From assembly GCA_017456145.1 (NCBI GenBank), contig JAFTJZ010000015.1, forward strand, positions 1 to 64,000: a DNA stretch of 64,000 nucleotides, written 5' to 3'. The position numbers and the translations under genes were made by a program. Every line of letters starts with the position of its first letter. Within the stretch, counting starts at the first letter, position 1. Below are positions 16,366-26,030 of the stretch, piece after piece. The stretch comes from Clostridia bacterium (GTDB taxonomy: Bacteria > Bacillota > Clostridia > Oscillospirales > CAG-272). The notes beneath the pieces are model-generated. The model did not search any database and was not told where the DNA came from. It worked only from the letters and a program-made list of their open reading frames with translations.

Positions 16366-17343
16366 ATGAGCGATAAAGCAACGGAACATGACAGAACCAC
16401 GGATTTTTGCCCTTTTGACACGGGAAAGGCAATTTTGGATTATCCCGTTCCCATGGATCACGCACGAATGATGCAATATCTTGAATGCTTTCGGGAAAGA
16501 TATTCGTTTTTGGATATTCAAAACCTTGGCAGCTCGGTATTGGGCAAAAATATTCCCTTGATCTCGCTGGGGCAAGGAAAAAAATGCGTGCTGTACGTCG
16601 GAGCTCATCACGGGATGGAATGGATCACCACGATATTACTGCTGCGATTCATCAACGAATACGCCGAGAGCTACCGTACGGGACGCCATATCTACAGCGT
16701 GTATCTTCCCTATCTCTTCCGACAGCGCCGTATTTTGATTGTCCCCATGCTCAACCCGGATGGCGTGGATTACGTGATCAACGGTGTGGCACAAAGCAAT
16801 CCCTTACGAGAGCGGCTGATCAAGATGAACGGCGGCAGTACCGATTTTTCACAGTGGCAAGCCAATGGACGTGGGGTGGATCTCAACCACAACTACAATG
16901 CGGATTTTGAAGAATACCGCGCTTACGCAGCACAAAGCGGCATCAGCGAAGGAGCCCCCTCACGATATTGCGGTGAAAATGCGGAATCCGAACCGGAAAC
17001 AGGGTATCTTTGTAACTACCTTCGTTATGCACAAAATGACATCGGCGCAATTTTATCCTTCCATACTCAAGGGGAAGAAATTTATTATTCCAGTCGCGGA
17101 ATCACGACACCACGCTCACTGCCGCTTGCCCGTATTTTATCAAGACTTACATCCTATAAATTGACTACCCCGGAGGGACACGCCGCCTACAGCGGTCTGC
17201 TTGATTGGTGTGTTCAGAAAATGAACATTCCCGCCTTCACCTTGGAGTGTGGCAAGGGAACCAATCCGCTGCCGCAAGAGCTTTATTTTTGCATATATGC
17301 CGCCATCCGCGAGCTGCTGTTTGAGACACCGCAACTGATCTGA
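16366..17343 (+). CDS. M14 family zinc carboxypeptidase
   Basis: A 325-residue peptidase of family M14, which includes gamma-D-glutamyl-diaminopimelate peptidases. The zinc ligands are visible: His82 and Glu85 in GAHHGMEW, and the third His in ILSFHTQGEEIYY (about 233). The substrate-binding GRGVDLNHNYN and catalytic Glu in FTLECGKG (about 295) are present. No signal peptide is found, so it probably acts inside the cell on peptidoglycan peptides or other short peptides. AAAGGAG precedes the start. A D,D-carboxypeptidase gene follows by 15 bases, so both genes likely serve cell-wall peptide trimming. Confidence 0.9.
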   Translation: MSDKATEHDRTTDFCPFDTGKAILDYPVPMDHARMMQYLECFRERYSFLDIQNLGSSVLGKNIPLISLGQGKKCVLYVGAHHGMEWITTILLLRFINEYAESYRTGRHIYSVYLPYLFRQRRILIVPMLNPDGVDYVINGVAQSNPLRERLIKMNGGSTDFSQWQANGRGVDLNHNYNADFEEYRAYAAQSGISEGAPSRYCGENAESEPETGYLCNYLRYAQNDIGAILSFHTQGEEIYYSSRGITTPRSLPLARILSRLTSYKLTTPEGHAAYSGLLDWCVQKMNIPAFTLECGKGTNPLPQELYFCIYAAIRELLFETPQLI

Positions 17344-17358
17344 CGGGAGGGTAACATT

Positions 17359-18570
17359 ATGAAACGAATGAGAATCATGCACGCAATTTCCACATTGCTT
17401 TGCGCCGTTGTTTTGTTCACGTCGATCCCCATGCCTGCTGCGGCCCTCTCATCGAGCAAAAATAATGGCAATATAGACACCACTGCACTCTCTTTTGCCG
17501 CCGAGGAGGGCGCACTCTCTCTTGAATGTAAAAGTGCCGTATTGATGGACGCCTCTACGGGAACCGTGCTTTATGCACAAAATTCCGATGAATCTCTCCC
17601 ACCGGCCTCGGTTACGAAAATCATGACACTGCTTTTGGTCATGGAGGCGATTGACAGCGGCACGCTTAAACTGAGCGATCCGATCAGCGTCAGTGCCAAT
17701 GCGGCAAGCATGGGAGGCTCGCAGGTGTATCTGGAGGAGGGCGAGACCATGTCCTGCGAAGATATGCTCAAGAGTGTCGTCATCAGCTCCGCCAACGACG
17801 CAGCCGTCGCTCTGGCCGAGCACGTCGCGGGGGATATTGATACCTTTGTCCGTCGAATGAACGAAAAGGCCGCTGCACTGGGAATGCAGAATACGCATTT
17901 TGAAAATGCAACGGGGCTGGATGACACGGCGCAAAACCACCTGACCAGTGCTCGCGATATTGCTATCATGTCACGCGCACTGATCGAGCACAAGACCATT
18001 CTGAATTATAGCTCTCTTTGGATGGACAGCATTCGTAACGGCACGTTCGGATTGACCAACACCAATCGCCTGGTACGCTTTTATCGGGGCGCCACGGGGC
18101 TGAAAACGGGCTCTACAGACAAAGCAGGCTTTTGCGTATCCGTCACGGCAGAGCGAGACGGCCTTTCTTTGATCTGCGTCATTATGGGCGCGGAAAATCG
18201 TGATATTCGTAATGCACAGGCTACCCGACTTTTGGATTGGGGCTTTGCCAACTACGCTGCATATACCGCACCGACATCCACCCCCTCTCCCATCGCAGTT
18301 CTTGGCGGCGAGAGCGATCAGTGTGCCCTGCAGCTCACGCCATTCTCCTGCGTCGTGCCAAAGGATCAGCTCTCACAGATCACCATCACACAAGAACTAA
18401 AGGAAAGCATCAGCGCCCCGATCAAGGCAGGAACCGCAGTGGGACGCGTCGTCTATCGGTTGGGAGAAAATGAGCTCGGAAGTGCCCCCATCACCACATC
18501 CGAGGATGTTCCGCGTGTCTCCTTTCTCACCCTTTGGCATCGCTTGCTTGCAGGTATTTTACTGCGTTGA
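17359..18570 (+). CDS. D-alanyl-D-alanine carboxypeptidase (DacF/PBP5-type)
   Basis: A 403-residue penicillin-binding protein of peptidase family S11. An N-terminal signal peptide (about 1-30) ends at PMPAAA. The active site has SxxK at SVTK (84-87), SxN at SAN (144-146) and KTG near residue 248 (GLKTGSTDKAG). A C-terminal domain typical of PBP5-like enzymes follows, ending in a weakly hydrophobic segment (FLTLWHRLLAGILL) that could bind the membrane. It trims the terminal D-Ala of stem peptides. GGGAGGG precedes the start. It could be the DacF form linked to sporulation, but DacA is equally possible. Confidence 0.93.
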   Translation: MKRMRIMHAISTLLCAVVLFTSIPMPAAALSSSKNNGNIDTTALSFAAEEGALSLECKSAVLMDASTGTVLYAQNSDESLPPASVTKIMTLLLVMEAIDSGTLKLSDPISVSANAASMGGSQVYLEEGETMSCEDMLKSVVISSANDAAVALAEHVAGDIDTFVRRMNEKAAALGMQNTHFENATGLDDTAQNHLTSARDIAIMSRALIEHKTILNYSSLWMDSIRNGTFGLTNTNRLVRFYRGATGLKTGSTDKAGFCVSVTAERDGLSLICVIMGAENRDIRNAQATRLLDWGFANYAAYTAPTSTPSPIAVLGGESDQCALQLTPFSCVVPKDQLSQITITQELKESISAPIKAGTAVGRVVYRLGENELGSAPITTSEDVPRVSFLTLWHRLLAGILLR

Positions 18571-18643
18571 TCGCCAAAATCAAAAAAATTGCGGAATAAA
18601 ATAAAAAATTTCGTAATTTTCAAAAGAAAAACAGAAAATTCGC

Positions 18644-18672
18644 TTGCATTTTTCATAAAGATGTTGTACAAT
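18644..18672 (+). promoter_or_regulatory. Sigma-A promoter for pgi
   Basis: TTGCAT at 18644-18649, a 17-base spacer and TACAAT at 18667-18672, about 60 bases before the start codon. Confidence 0.65.
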
Positions 18673-18734
18673 AAATACAGCAGAATATCTGTCCTCGGTA
18701 CAGACGATTCCAATCATAAAGGAAGGTAAAAATT

Positions 18735-20078
18735 ATGACTCTCAAACTCAACGACCGTTATCTGCAAAAATTTATCCGCCCTGACGAATACACCTGTATT
18801 CAGGGTGCTGTCAACGTCGCGCATGATGCGCTTATCAACAAGAGCGGTGCAGGCAGCGATTTTCTCGGTTGGACCTCGCTCCCCGATGATTACGATCGCG
18901 AGGAATTTGCTCGCATTAAGGCTGCCGCGCAAAAGATCCGTTCCTCGTGCGATGTGTTCATCGTCATTGGCATCGGAGGCTCCTATCTCGGTGCTCGCGC
19001 CGTCATCGAATTTCTCTGCAGCCAACAATATAATGCACTCAACGGCTCTCTCCCCGATATCTATTACGCAGGCTGTAATATCAGTGCCGCCTCCATGCAG
19101 GAGCTGCTCACCATCTGTGAGGGCAAGGATGTCTGCATCAACGTCATTTCCAAATCGGGTACAACGACCGAGCCTGCCATCGCTTTCCGCGTCTTCCGTG
19201 CGCTGCTCGAGAACAAATACGGCAAGGACGGGGCAAAGGAGCGCATCTTTGTGACTACCGACCGCTGCCGCGGTACGCTCAAGAGCTTTTCCGATGACGC
19301 GGGCTATGAAACCTTTGTTGTCCCCGACGATGTTGGTGGTCGATTCTCGGTGTTAACCGCCGTAGGCTTACTCCCCATCGCTGTTGCCGGCATCGATATT
19401 GATGCCTTGATGCAGGGTGCCTCCGACGCCAGACACGATTACGCCTCCCCCGATATTTGCCAAAATGATTGCTACCGTTATGCTGCCATCCGCAATATTC
19501 TTTACCGCAAAGGAAAAGTCACGGAAATTTTGGTCGGATACGAAACCTATGCGCAGATGTTTAACGAATGGTGGAAACAGCTGTACGGTGAGAGCGAGGG
19601 TAAGGACGGCAAGGGTATCTTTCCCGCATCGGTCATTTTCTCCACCGACCTACATTCGTTGGGGCAATTTATTCAGGATGGTACCAAAAATCAATTCGAA
19701 ACCGTCATTTCTGTTGAAAACTCGGGAGCAAGCTTTGAAATTCCGGCCGATCCCGCCAATGTCGACGGGCTCAACTTCCTCTCGGGTATGCAGCTTGATG
19801 AGGTTAAAAAGACCGCAATGATCGGTACCCTGCTTGCCCATGAGGACGGCGGTGTTCCCAACATCGTTCTGGAGCTTGCCGACCGCAGCGCACACTCGCT
19901 GGGATATCTCATTTACTTCTTTGAGCTTGCCTGCGCCATTTCGGGCTATATCCTCGGTGTGAATCCCTTTGACCAGCCCGGTGTCGAGGCGTACAAGAAA
20001 AATATGTTTGCTCTGCTGGGAAAACCCGGATATGAGCAGCAAAAAGCCGAGCTGCAAGCACGTCTTGGGGCAAATTAA
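18735..20078 (+). CDS. pgi: Glucose-6-phosphate isomerase
   Basis: Converts glucose 6-phosphate and fructose 6-phosphate, 447 residues, the length of the short Firmicutes type. The conserved sugar-phosphate-binding segments are [32 protein letters not shown] and [19 protein letters not shown] signatures continue at [20 protein letters not shown] near the C-terminus. The start has AAGGAAGG upstream. It has its own promoter and is monocistronic. Confidence 0.97.
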   Translation: MTLKLNDRYLQKFIRPDEYTCIQGAVNVAHDALINKSGAGSDFLGWTSLPDDYDREEFARIKAAAQKIRSSCDVFIVIGIGGSYLGARAVIEFLCSQQYNALNGSLPDIYYAGCNISAASMQELLTICEGKDVCINVISKSGTTTEPAIAFRVFRALLENKYGKDGAKERIFVTTDRCRGTLKSFSDDAGYETFVVPDDVGGRFSVLTAVGLLPIAVAGIDIDALMQGASDARHDYASPDICQNDCYRYAAIRNILYRKGKVTEILVGYETYAQMFNEWWKQLYGESEGKDGKGIFPASVIFSTDLHSLGQFIQDGTKNQFETVISVENSGASFEIPADPANVDGLNFLSGMQLDEVKKTAMIGTLLAHEDGGVPNIVLELADRSAHSLGYLIYFFELACAISGYILGVNPFDQPGVEAYKKNMFALLGKPGYEQQKAELQARLGAN

Positions 20079-20118
20079 ACAAAATATGTAAATGGTCTGT
20101 AAATAACGCCAAAAACTC

Positions 20119-20147
20119 TTGACAAAATCACTTTTGTGGTATATAAT
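20119..20147 (+). promoter_or_regulatory. Consensus sigma-A promoter
   Basis: TTGACA at 20119-20124, 17 bases, TATAAT at 20142-20147, upstream of the small P-loop gene. Confidence 0.85.
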
Positions 20148-20202
20148 GGTGGTAGTCGGAGGTATCCACTTACTTCACTGACATATTAGGAGGTCAAAAA
20201 TC

Positions 20203-20610
20203 ATGGTAAAACTTATTATCGGTATCAAAGGTACCGGCAAAACGAAGACGATGATCAAAATGGTTGACGCAGCACTGGAGAACACCACGGGTGATGTGGT
20301 CGTGCTGGAGAAAGGCGAAAAGCTGAGATTTGATATTAAGTATCAGGCTCGCCTTGTCAACACTGACGAGTATTATATCAACGATGCCCAGTCTCTTTAT
20401 GGTTTCGTCGCAGGTATTCTCGCAAGCAATCATGACGTGACCGATCTGTTTATCGACTCTACGCTGCGCATCTGCGCCAATGATGTTGAAGCGTTTGAAA
20501 AGATGGTAGAGGAGATTGACGTTCTGACGGTAAAGAAGGACGTCAACGTGGTAATGACCGCCTCCATCGATGAGAGCGAAGCAAGCGACGTCATTAAAAA
20601 ATACGTTTGA
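20203..20610 (+). CDS. Small P-loop ATP-binding protein
   Basis: A 135-residue protein with Walker A GIKGTGKT at residues 7-14 and a likely Walker B strand DLFIDSTLRI near residue 86. It is much shorter than a full NTPase and has no recognised effector domain. Similar short P-loop proteins are found in Clostridia without a known function. It has an AGGAGG site before the start, a perfect promoter and its own terminator, so it is probably well expressed. Beyond nucleotide binding I do not assign a role. Confidence 0.8.
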   Translation: MVKLIIGIKGTGKTKTMIKMVDAALENTTGDVVVLEKGEKLRFDIKYQARLVNTDEYYINDAQSLYGFVAGILASNHDVTDLFIDSTLRICANDVEAFEKMVEEIDVLTVKKDVNVVMTASIDESEASDVIKKYV

Positions 20611-20633
20611 TTGATACATGATCAAAAAAACGA

Positions 20634-20668
20634 GGGGCTGTCTCTTTTGGGAGGCAGCCCTTCGTTTT
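20634..20668. terminator. Bidirectional terminator between the P-loop gene and galM
   Basis: GGGCTGTCTC (20635-20644) pairs with GGGAGGCAGCCC (20649-20660, including a G-U pair). TTCGTTTTATTT follows on the plus side and A residues precede it, so it can serve the convergent galM gene also. Confidence 0.75.
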
Positions 20669-21743
20669 ATTTCAGATTGACAAATTTGAATACCGTCGTA
20701 TAGTCATATACCTCACCGACATCCAGCGTACAGGGCGTGAATCCTTGGTGATTCATGCTGTCCGGCATACACTGGGTCTCAAGGCAAAGCGCGCTTTGCT
20801 TTGATTTATGCAAACCGCCTTTGAGGCGATTGCCGTCATCTTCAAGGAAATTCGCGGAATATATCTGTACCGCAGGCTGATTGGTATACAGCTCCATACG
20901 GCGACCGCTCGATCGATCCTCTAGATAACCGCGATATCTGACTTGCTTATCGCCACGCTCCCAGCCCTCAAAGCAAAGACAGTGGTCATAACCGCCGGCA
21001 AGTTTCAATGCAGGACAACGATCGTCTACCCAAAAGTCGCGACGCAGAGTCTTGGCTGAGTTGAAATCAAAGGGGGTGTCCTTGACAGGAACGATCTCTT
21101 TGGGGATCAACTCTGCATCAGTCTCAAGATAATGCGACACATCCAGCTGAAGAACGTGATCGAGCACGCTCCCCGATGCATATCCTGCAAGGTTGAAATA
21201 AGAGTGGTTGGTCAGATTGAGCACCGTCTTTTGATCTGTCGTTGCCACATAATGGATCTCCAGCGCCATGTCAGAACGCAGACGATAAGTGACCTGTACG
21301 GTCAGATTTCCGGGGTAGCCCTCCTCGCCGTTGGGCGAAAGATAGGAAAGCAGTAAAGCAGGCTCCTCACCATCCTCGCAGGTAACGTCCCAGATGCGGC
21401 TGTCATACCCGACCTTACCACCATGCAGATGATTGTTTCCATCATTCTGATACAGCGTGTATGTCTTGCCATCCAACGTGAATTGTCCGTTGGCAATACG
21501 GTTTCCAAAACGCCCGATCAAGGCCCCCAGATATCCGCTGCTTGCCTCAAGATCGGCGACGCTGTCATACCCTGCGACTACGTCGGTCAACCGCCCCGTT
21601 GCATCGGGAACCAACAAAGACCAGATCACGCCGCCAAGGTCAGAGATGGTCACCCGCATACCGTTCTCACCATACATGGTGTATCCGGTGACTTCCCTGC
21701 CGTCTGCCGTCTTGCCCATAGAAAACGCATGAATTTTACGCAT
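20667..21743 (-). CDS. galM: Aldose 1-epimerase (galactose mutarotase)
   Basis: A 358-residue mutarotase that interconverts alpha- and beta-D-galactose or glucose. Family signatures are visible: NDGNNHLHGGKVGYD (catalytic His region), LTNHSYFNLAGY with the second His, GGYDHCLCF, and the catalytic Glu in LCLETQCMPDS. The start at 21743 overlaps the galE stop as TAATG and has GGGAGGTG upstream; a frame reaching 21758 lacks support. With galE it forms a two-gene Leloir operon. Confidence 0.94.
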   Translation of the reverse strand: MRKIHAFSMGKTADGREVTGYTMYGENGMRVTISDLGGVIWSLLVPDATGRLTDVVAGYDSVADLEASSGYLGALIGRFGNRIANGQFTLDGKTYTLYQNDGNNHLHGGKVGYDSRIWDVTCEDGEEPALLLSYLSPNGEEGYPGNLTVQVTYRLRSDMALEIHYVATTDQKTVLNLTNHSYFNLAGYASGSVLDHVLQLDVSHYLETDAELIPKEIVPVKDTPFDFNSAKTLRRDFWVDDRCPALKLAGGYDHCLCFEGWERGDKQVRYRGYLEDRSSGRRMELYTNQPAVQIYSANFLEDDGNRLKGGLHKSKQSALCLETQCMPDSMNHQGFTPCTLDVGEVYDYTTVFKFVNLK

Positions 21744-22771
21744 TATCTCACCTCCCATCCATCGGGATAACCGTCAGGATTCTGCGACTGCCATCTGGCG
21801 GCATCCCGACACATATCTTCCAGTCCATATTGAGCTCTCCAACCAAGCACCCGCGCAGCCTTTGTCGGATCAGCATAACACTCGTCGATGTCGCCCGGAC
21901 GGCGAGCGACGATGTCGTAAGGCACTGCCAGCCCCGTCACCTTTTCATACGCGGCAACCATTTCCAGAACCGAATAACCCACACCCGTACCGACATTGAT
22001 ATAGTCAATCCCCGTCGTCTGGCGTGTGCGCTCCAAGGCCTTTAGATGAGCCTGCGCCAAGTCAACGACATGAATATAGTCACGAACACCCGTACCATCC
22101 TTGGTGTCGTAATCGTTGCCAAACACCTGCAGACGTGCCAGCTTGCCCGCTGCGACCTTGGCAATATAGGGGAACAGATTATTGGGAATGCCCTTGGGAT
22201 CCTCGCCGATCGTACCACTCTGATGCGCGCCGATGGGATTGAAATACCGCAGCACCGTTACGCTCCAATCCGGCTCTGCGACCGTCAGATCCTTTAATAT
22301 GCGCTCAATTTCCAGCTTGGTTTCTCCATATGGATTGGTGGTGGAAAGCGGGAAATCCTCACGGATCGGTACGCTCTCGGGCTTTCCGTAAACGGTTGCC
22401 GAAGAGCTGAAAACGATCTTACGCGCACTGTACTTATGCAGCAGCTCGCAAAGGATCAGCGTCCCCGTGATGTTGTTGTGATAATAACGCAACGGCTGCG
22501 CACAGGATTCTCCGACCGCCTTCAACCCCGCAAAATGAATACAGCTCTCAATCTCGTTTTCTTCAAAGACCCGCGCAAGAGCTGCACGATCCAACAGGTC
22601 AACCTCGTAAAATTTGGGACGTTTTCCCGTGATCGCCTCAATGCGATCGAGAACGCATGGCTTGCTGTTCGAGAAATTGTCGACGATCACGACATCCTCT
22701 CCCGCCTGCAAAAATTCAACAACGGTATGCGAACCGATAAAGCCCGTACCGCCCGTAATCAGAATAGACAT
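21743..22771 (-). CDS. galE: UDP-glucose 4-epimerase
   Basis: A 342-residue short-chain dehydrogenase-type epimerase acting on UDP-glucose and UDP-galactose. The NAD-binding motif GGTGFIGSH is at residues 7-15. The catalytic serine/tyrosine/lysine region is FSSSATVYG followed by NPYGETKLEIE. The C-terminal part contains RRPGDIDECYADPTKA. I chose the ATG at 22771, with GAGGATG about 8 bases upstream; upstream in-frame codons lie in the promoter region. It supplies UDP-galactose for surface glycans as well as galactose use. Confidence 0.96.
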   Translation of the reverse strand: MSILITGGTGFIGSHTVVEFLQAGEDVVIVDNFSNSKPCVLDRIEAITGKRPKFYEVDLLDRAALARVFEENEIESCIHFAGLKAVGESCAQPLRYYHNNITGTLILCELLHKYSARKIVFSSSATVYGKPESVPIREDFPLSTTNPYGETKLEIERILKDLTVAEPDWSVTVLRYFNPIGAHQSGTIGEDPKGIPNNLFPYIAKVAAGKLARLQVFGNDYDTKDGTGVRDYIHVVDLAQAHLKALERTRQTTGIDYINVGTGVGYSVLEMVAAYEKVTGLAVPYDIVARRPGDIDECYADPTKAARVLGWRAQYGLEDMCRDAARWQSQNPDGYPDGWEVR

Positions 22772-22808
22772 GGTATCATCCTCGTTTTCAAAAAATTCAT
22801 ACACACTT

Positions 22809-22837
22809 ATTATACTGTATTTCAAGAAAAAAATCAA
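22809..22837 (-). promoter_or_regulatory. Sigma-A promoter for galE-galM
   Basis: TTGATT at 22837-22832, 17-base spacer, TATAAT at 22814-22809 on the minus strand. Confidence 0.7.
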
Positions 22838-22921
22838 GAGTACGGACACATCTTTTCTAACTTTCGATCAATTTATTTGGGAAATATTCTGCCTTTTGGG
22901 AAATGTTACATATGGAACATC

Positions 22922-24430
22922 TTATTCTTCCAAAAAATACAGCACGGCATCCTCGTCTTTGAAAATTCGTCGGATTGAATCCGCTGCATTTTCATCAAAG
23001 AACAAAATCGGAGGCTCGCCGTCTGCGTTACCGCCGTACTGCCCGAGCATTCCTCCACGGTGCTGGACATAAATATTTTTTCTCATCTCGGGGCAGCTCT
23101 CATTGACCTCGGCGACAAGGTGGAGCATACGGTAAGCCGATCGATCAAAAATATTGTCATGAATATGGTAATCCCGCGCGCGGTTAACATAACTCCAGCC
23201 CTTGATATGTGCCGGGGTGTCAATATTGTGCCGTTGCTGCCCCCAGCCATATCCTGCAAGGCGCAGAAGGTTCCCCCGCATGACAATATCTTGCATACAG
23301 CTATTGGTATCGCCACCGTTCATATCCAGAAAATATTCAATGGAATAAACACATCTCTCCACAAGATTATTCAGGTAACGAATCCCACACATGGTGACCG
23401 TTCTGCCGCCTGTTGTGATTTGATGTGTGATCCCTGCGTCATAGCACTGATAGATGTAGCAATCGGATACCTCATAATTTTCGCAGCCGCCATAAATTTC
23501 AACGCCGTTTCCGAAACGGGTAACTGTCCCTCTTCCCCCCTGCGGATAATTAGGATCGGTGCCGAAATAATGCTGAATGGTCCCGCCGATCCAGCCGATC
23601 TCACAGTGTGTCACACGTAAGCCGATGACGTGTCCTCCTGCCGATATTGCATGATGACCGACATATTTGATGCACAGATTGTCTATGTGAATATTTGCTC
23701 GGTCTCCGATCTTAAACATACATCGCCTGGGAAGTGCCTCGATCTGTCTAAACACCTCCCCCGGGTTGCCGCGATCACAGCGCAGATACAGCGTACCGTA
23801 GCTATTCTCATCCACCTGCGGTACAGGGAAATCCGCCCCCTTGGAGGGGCGCGTTGTCATAAGTGTATCAAAATGCCAATACAGATCCAAATCGTCCGTC
23901 ATTTCCCTGCTCATCTCAAACGGGCGCTCCTCCGCATCACGGCATACAAATCGTCCGCCGATGTAGGATGGGATCAGCTTTCTGCTCCACGTTCCCCCCT
24001 CGTCAAACACCAACGTGCCGACATCAAGAATTGGCATAGTCAAACGCCAGATGTGATTTTTCGGATCATGCTCCGCCCACAGCGTGTGATCGGCCAGATC
24101 GCGATCCCCGCCGTAAAGCCGCGGCTTTTCCCCCTCCCCATATGCTGCATAGGTCACCCCTGCCTGTGCGATCACACCACCGCGAAAAACATCACCGCGA
24201 CGAAACAGGACACCATCTCCCTCGCACAGTTTTGCGGATGAGACCTTGGCAAGAGTCTTCCATGCTCGCTCGGGTGAGCGACCATCGTATTCGTCACACC
24301 CCTCAGCGCTGACATAATATGTGTTCCCGCCCACATTCACCGCATCAGCACTTGAGCGGATTTCCTCCTTACGCTGTGCGGCAAGACATTCAAGCTCTTG
24401 CAGATCCTTGAACATGATTGTTTTATTCAT
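22922..24430 (-). CDS. Right-handed parallel beta-helix protein, possibly polysaccharide-lyase-like
   Basis: A 502-residue protein. The segment NTYYVSAEGCDEYDGRSPER (about 36-55) followed by AWKTLAKV is the characteristic opening of many beta-helix carbohydrate enzymes. The middle (about 240-420) has repeated short strands with N/D/G turns, such as VEIYGGCENYEVSDCYIYQC and DIVMRGNLLR. No signal peptide is present, so it appears intracellular, unlike most lyases. The substrate is unknown. A short 18-base gap to the ABC permease downstream suggests possible co-transcription. Confidence 0.75.
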   Translation of the reverse strand: MNKTIMFKDLQELECLAAQRKEEIRSSADAVNVGGNTYYVSAEGCDEYDGRSPERAWKTLAKVSSAKLCEGDGVLFRRGDVFRGGVIAQAGVTYAAYGEGEKPRLYGGDRDLADHTLWAEHDPKNHIWRLTMPILDVGTLVFDEGGTWSRKLIPSYIGGRFVCRDAEERPFEMSREMTDDLDLYWHFDTLMTTRPSKGADFPVPQVDENSYGTLYLRCDRGNPGEVFRQIEALPRRCMFKIGDRANIHIDNLCIKYVGHHAISAGGHVIGLRVTHCEIGWIGGTIQHYFGTDPNYPQGGRGTVTRFGNGVEIYGGCENYEVSDCYIYQCYDAGITHQITTGGRTVTMCGIRYLNNLVERCVYSIEYFLDMNGGDTNSCMQDIVMRGNLLRLAGYGWGQQRHNIDTPAHIKGWSYVNRARDYHIHDNIFDRSAYRMLHLVAEVNESCPEMRKNIYVQHRGGMLGQYGGNADGEPPILFFDENAADSIRRIFKDEDAVLYFLEE

Positions 24431-24448
24431 CGTTACCCTCCCCGACTC

Positions 24449-25225
24449 TTATGAGCCCGTTGATTGATATTTGAGTAATCCAAATCTGAAAAAAGCATAA
24501 CATGGAATTAAAAAAACGAATCCCAGCAAAGGTAATAAGCTTAAAACGATTCGGTCCGATCTCCCGATCAGGTAAAGCAGAGGATAATATTGAAACAGTG
24601 CGATCGGAATGATATAGGTGAAAAATTTCAGCACACCTTCTCCGTAGATCGACAGTGGATACTTCCCGAATTCACGGCTGCCATCGGTAAAGATGTTCAT
24701 AAACTCCAGCCCCTCGATCGTAAAAAAGCTGATACCCGCATATAGAATGAACAGTGCGGAAAATACTGCGACACCGCCAATCAGCATCAGAATCAGCGTC
24801 AGGACCTTGTCCCACGTCCATACGATCCCACTTTGCGGAATGGCAACAAAAAGCATCAGGACTGCTTGCAGCAGCCGCCCGATACGAGAAAATTCCATAT
24901 TGGAGGTCAGTACCTGAAAAACAACGCCGCACGGACGCACCAAAATCCTATCGAGATCACCGCCCCGTATCAGCCGAGGAAATACATCAAAGCCGCGGAA
25001 GAAACATTCGGTAATCGAAAATGCCATCAGAACGACAGAAAAGCAGATCAAAATTTCTGAAAAGTCAAAACCATCCACGGAGTGAAAGCGGGAATACATA
25101 AAATATACACCGAGAAATACTGTGAAGGACACCAGAAATTGTCCCAATGCCGTCATTACGAAGGATGCCTTATATTGCATTTGCGATTTGAACAGCATGG
25201 CAATATATTTGAAATACAATTTCAT
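24449..25225 (-). CDS. ABC-2 type permease (DUF990/COG3694-like)
   Basis: A 258-residue membrane subunit with about six hydrophobic segments, matching the family of ABC-2 permeases found in pairs with COG4586 ATPases. The start at 25225 has GGGAGGT directly upstream; the longer frame to 25246 overlaps the preceding gene without a site. It is the third gene of the ATPase-permease-permease operon. Its substrate is not known; this export class has been linked to drugs or lipids, but nothing here is specific. Confidence 0.85.
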   Translation of the reverse strand: MKLYFKYIAMLFKSQMQYKASFVMTALGQFLVSFTVFLGVYFMYSRFHSVDGFDFSEILICFSVVLMAFSITECFFRGFDVFPRLIRGGDLDRILVRPCGVVFQVLTSNMEFSRIGRLLQAVLMLFVAIPQSGIVWTWDKVLTLILMLIGGVAVFSALFILYAGISFFTIEGLEFMNIFTDGSREFGKYPLSIYGEGVLKFFTYIIPIALFQYYPLLYLIGRSDRIVLSLLPLLGFVFLIPCYAFFRFGLLKYQSTGS

Positions 25226-25226
25226 A

Positions 25227-26030
25227 TTAACCTCCCTGTACGACAACTTTTCTGAGAGCCCGCCGCATCAAAAGCAGTCCGATTACCACCAAAGCTGCCA
25301 GCCAGAGGCATTGCAGCATGATCGTCCTGCAAGCATCCTGACCGTCAAGTACGCCGGTGTAGATCAAAAACGGTGTGTTTTGTATCGATGCAAACGGCAA
25401 TGCATTTAAGATCGGCTGTAAGTATGTGGGAAAGAACGGAAGGGGAATGACCGCTCCCGCAAAAAATTCAACCACTGAGGTAGCCAGAATACGGATACCC
25501 ACCGGCGATACAGTATAAAATGCAGAAATGTAGATCAGCATATTAAAGGCGATCAAAACGAAAAATCCCAACATTGCGGAAATCAGAAACAAAAACGCAG
25601 CCAAGGGGGTTGCCGGTAAGCGAATCCCAAACGGCGATGGTAAAACCGCGGCAATAAGCAAAATGGGCAAGCACCGCAGTACCACACGGGAGAGGCGCAG
25701 CGCCATATTCTTGACAAACCACATGGTATACAGATCACAAGGTCTGCACAACTCATAAGCAATATTCCCTGTCGTGATGGTGTTGAAAATTTCGTTATCA
25801 TACGACCATGCCATAAACATCGCCAAAAGCGCCTGCTGCAGCCAGATGTAAGAGGAGAGTGCAGAAAAGCTCATGGGAAATACGTTTTCGCCATTTTTGT
25901 AAAACGCCCAGAACATCAAAATCGTCATACCGCCCCATGCAAACTGGGTACTGATCCCCGCCCATGCCGCCGCGCGGTATTGAAGTCCCGCTAAAAAGCG
26001 GATGCGAAAAAAGGACAGATATTTTTTCAT
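25227..26030 (-). CDS. ABC-2 type permease (COG4587-like)
   Basis: A 267-residue membrane protein with about six transmembrane segments. It begins MKKYLSFFRIRFLAGLQYRA, characteristic of this permease pair. Its start overlaps the stop of the ATPase gene (ATGA), and GGGAG precedes it. Together with the neighbouring permease it should form a heterodimeric export channel. Confidence 0.85.
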   Translation of the reverse strand: MKKYLSFFRIRFLAGLQYRAAAWAGISTQFAWGGMTILMFWAFYKNGENVFPMSFSALSSYIWLQQALLAMFMAWSYDNEIFNTITTGNIAYELCRPCDLYTMWFVKNMALRLSRVVLRCLPILLIAAVLPSPFGIRLPATPLAAFLFLISAMLGFFVLIAFNMLIYISAFYTVSPVGIRILATSVVEFFAGAVIPLPFFPTYLQPILNALPFASIQNTPFLIYTGVLDGQDACRTIMLQCLWLAALVVIGLLLMRRALRKVVVQGG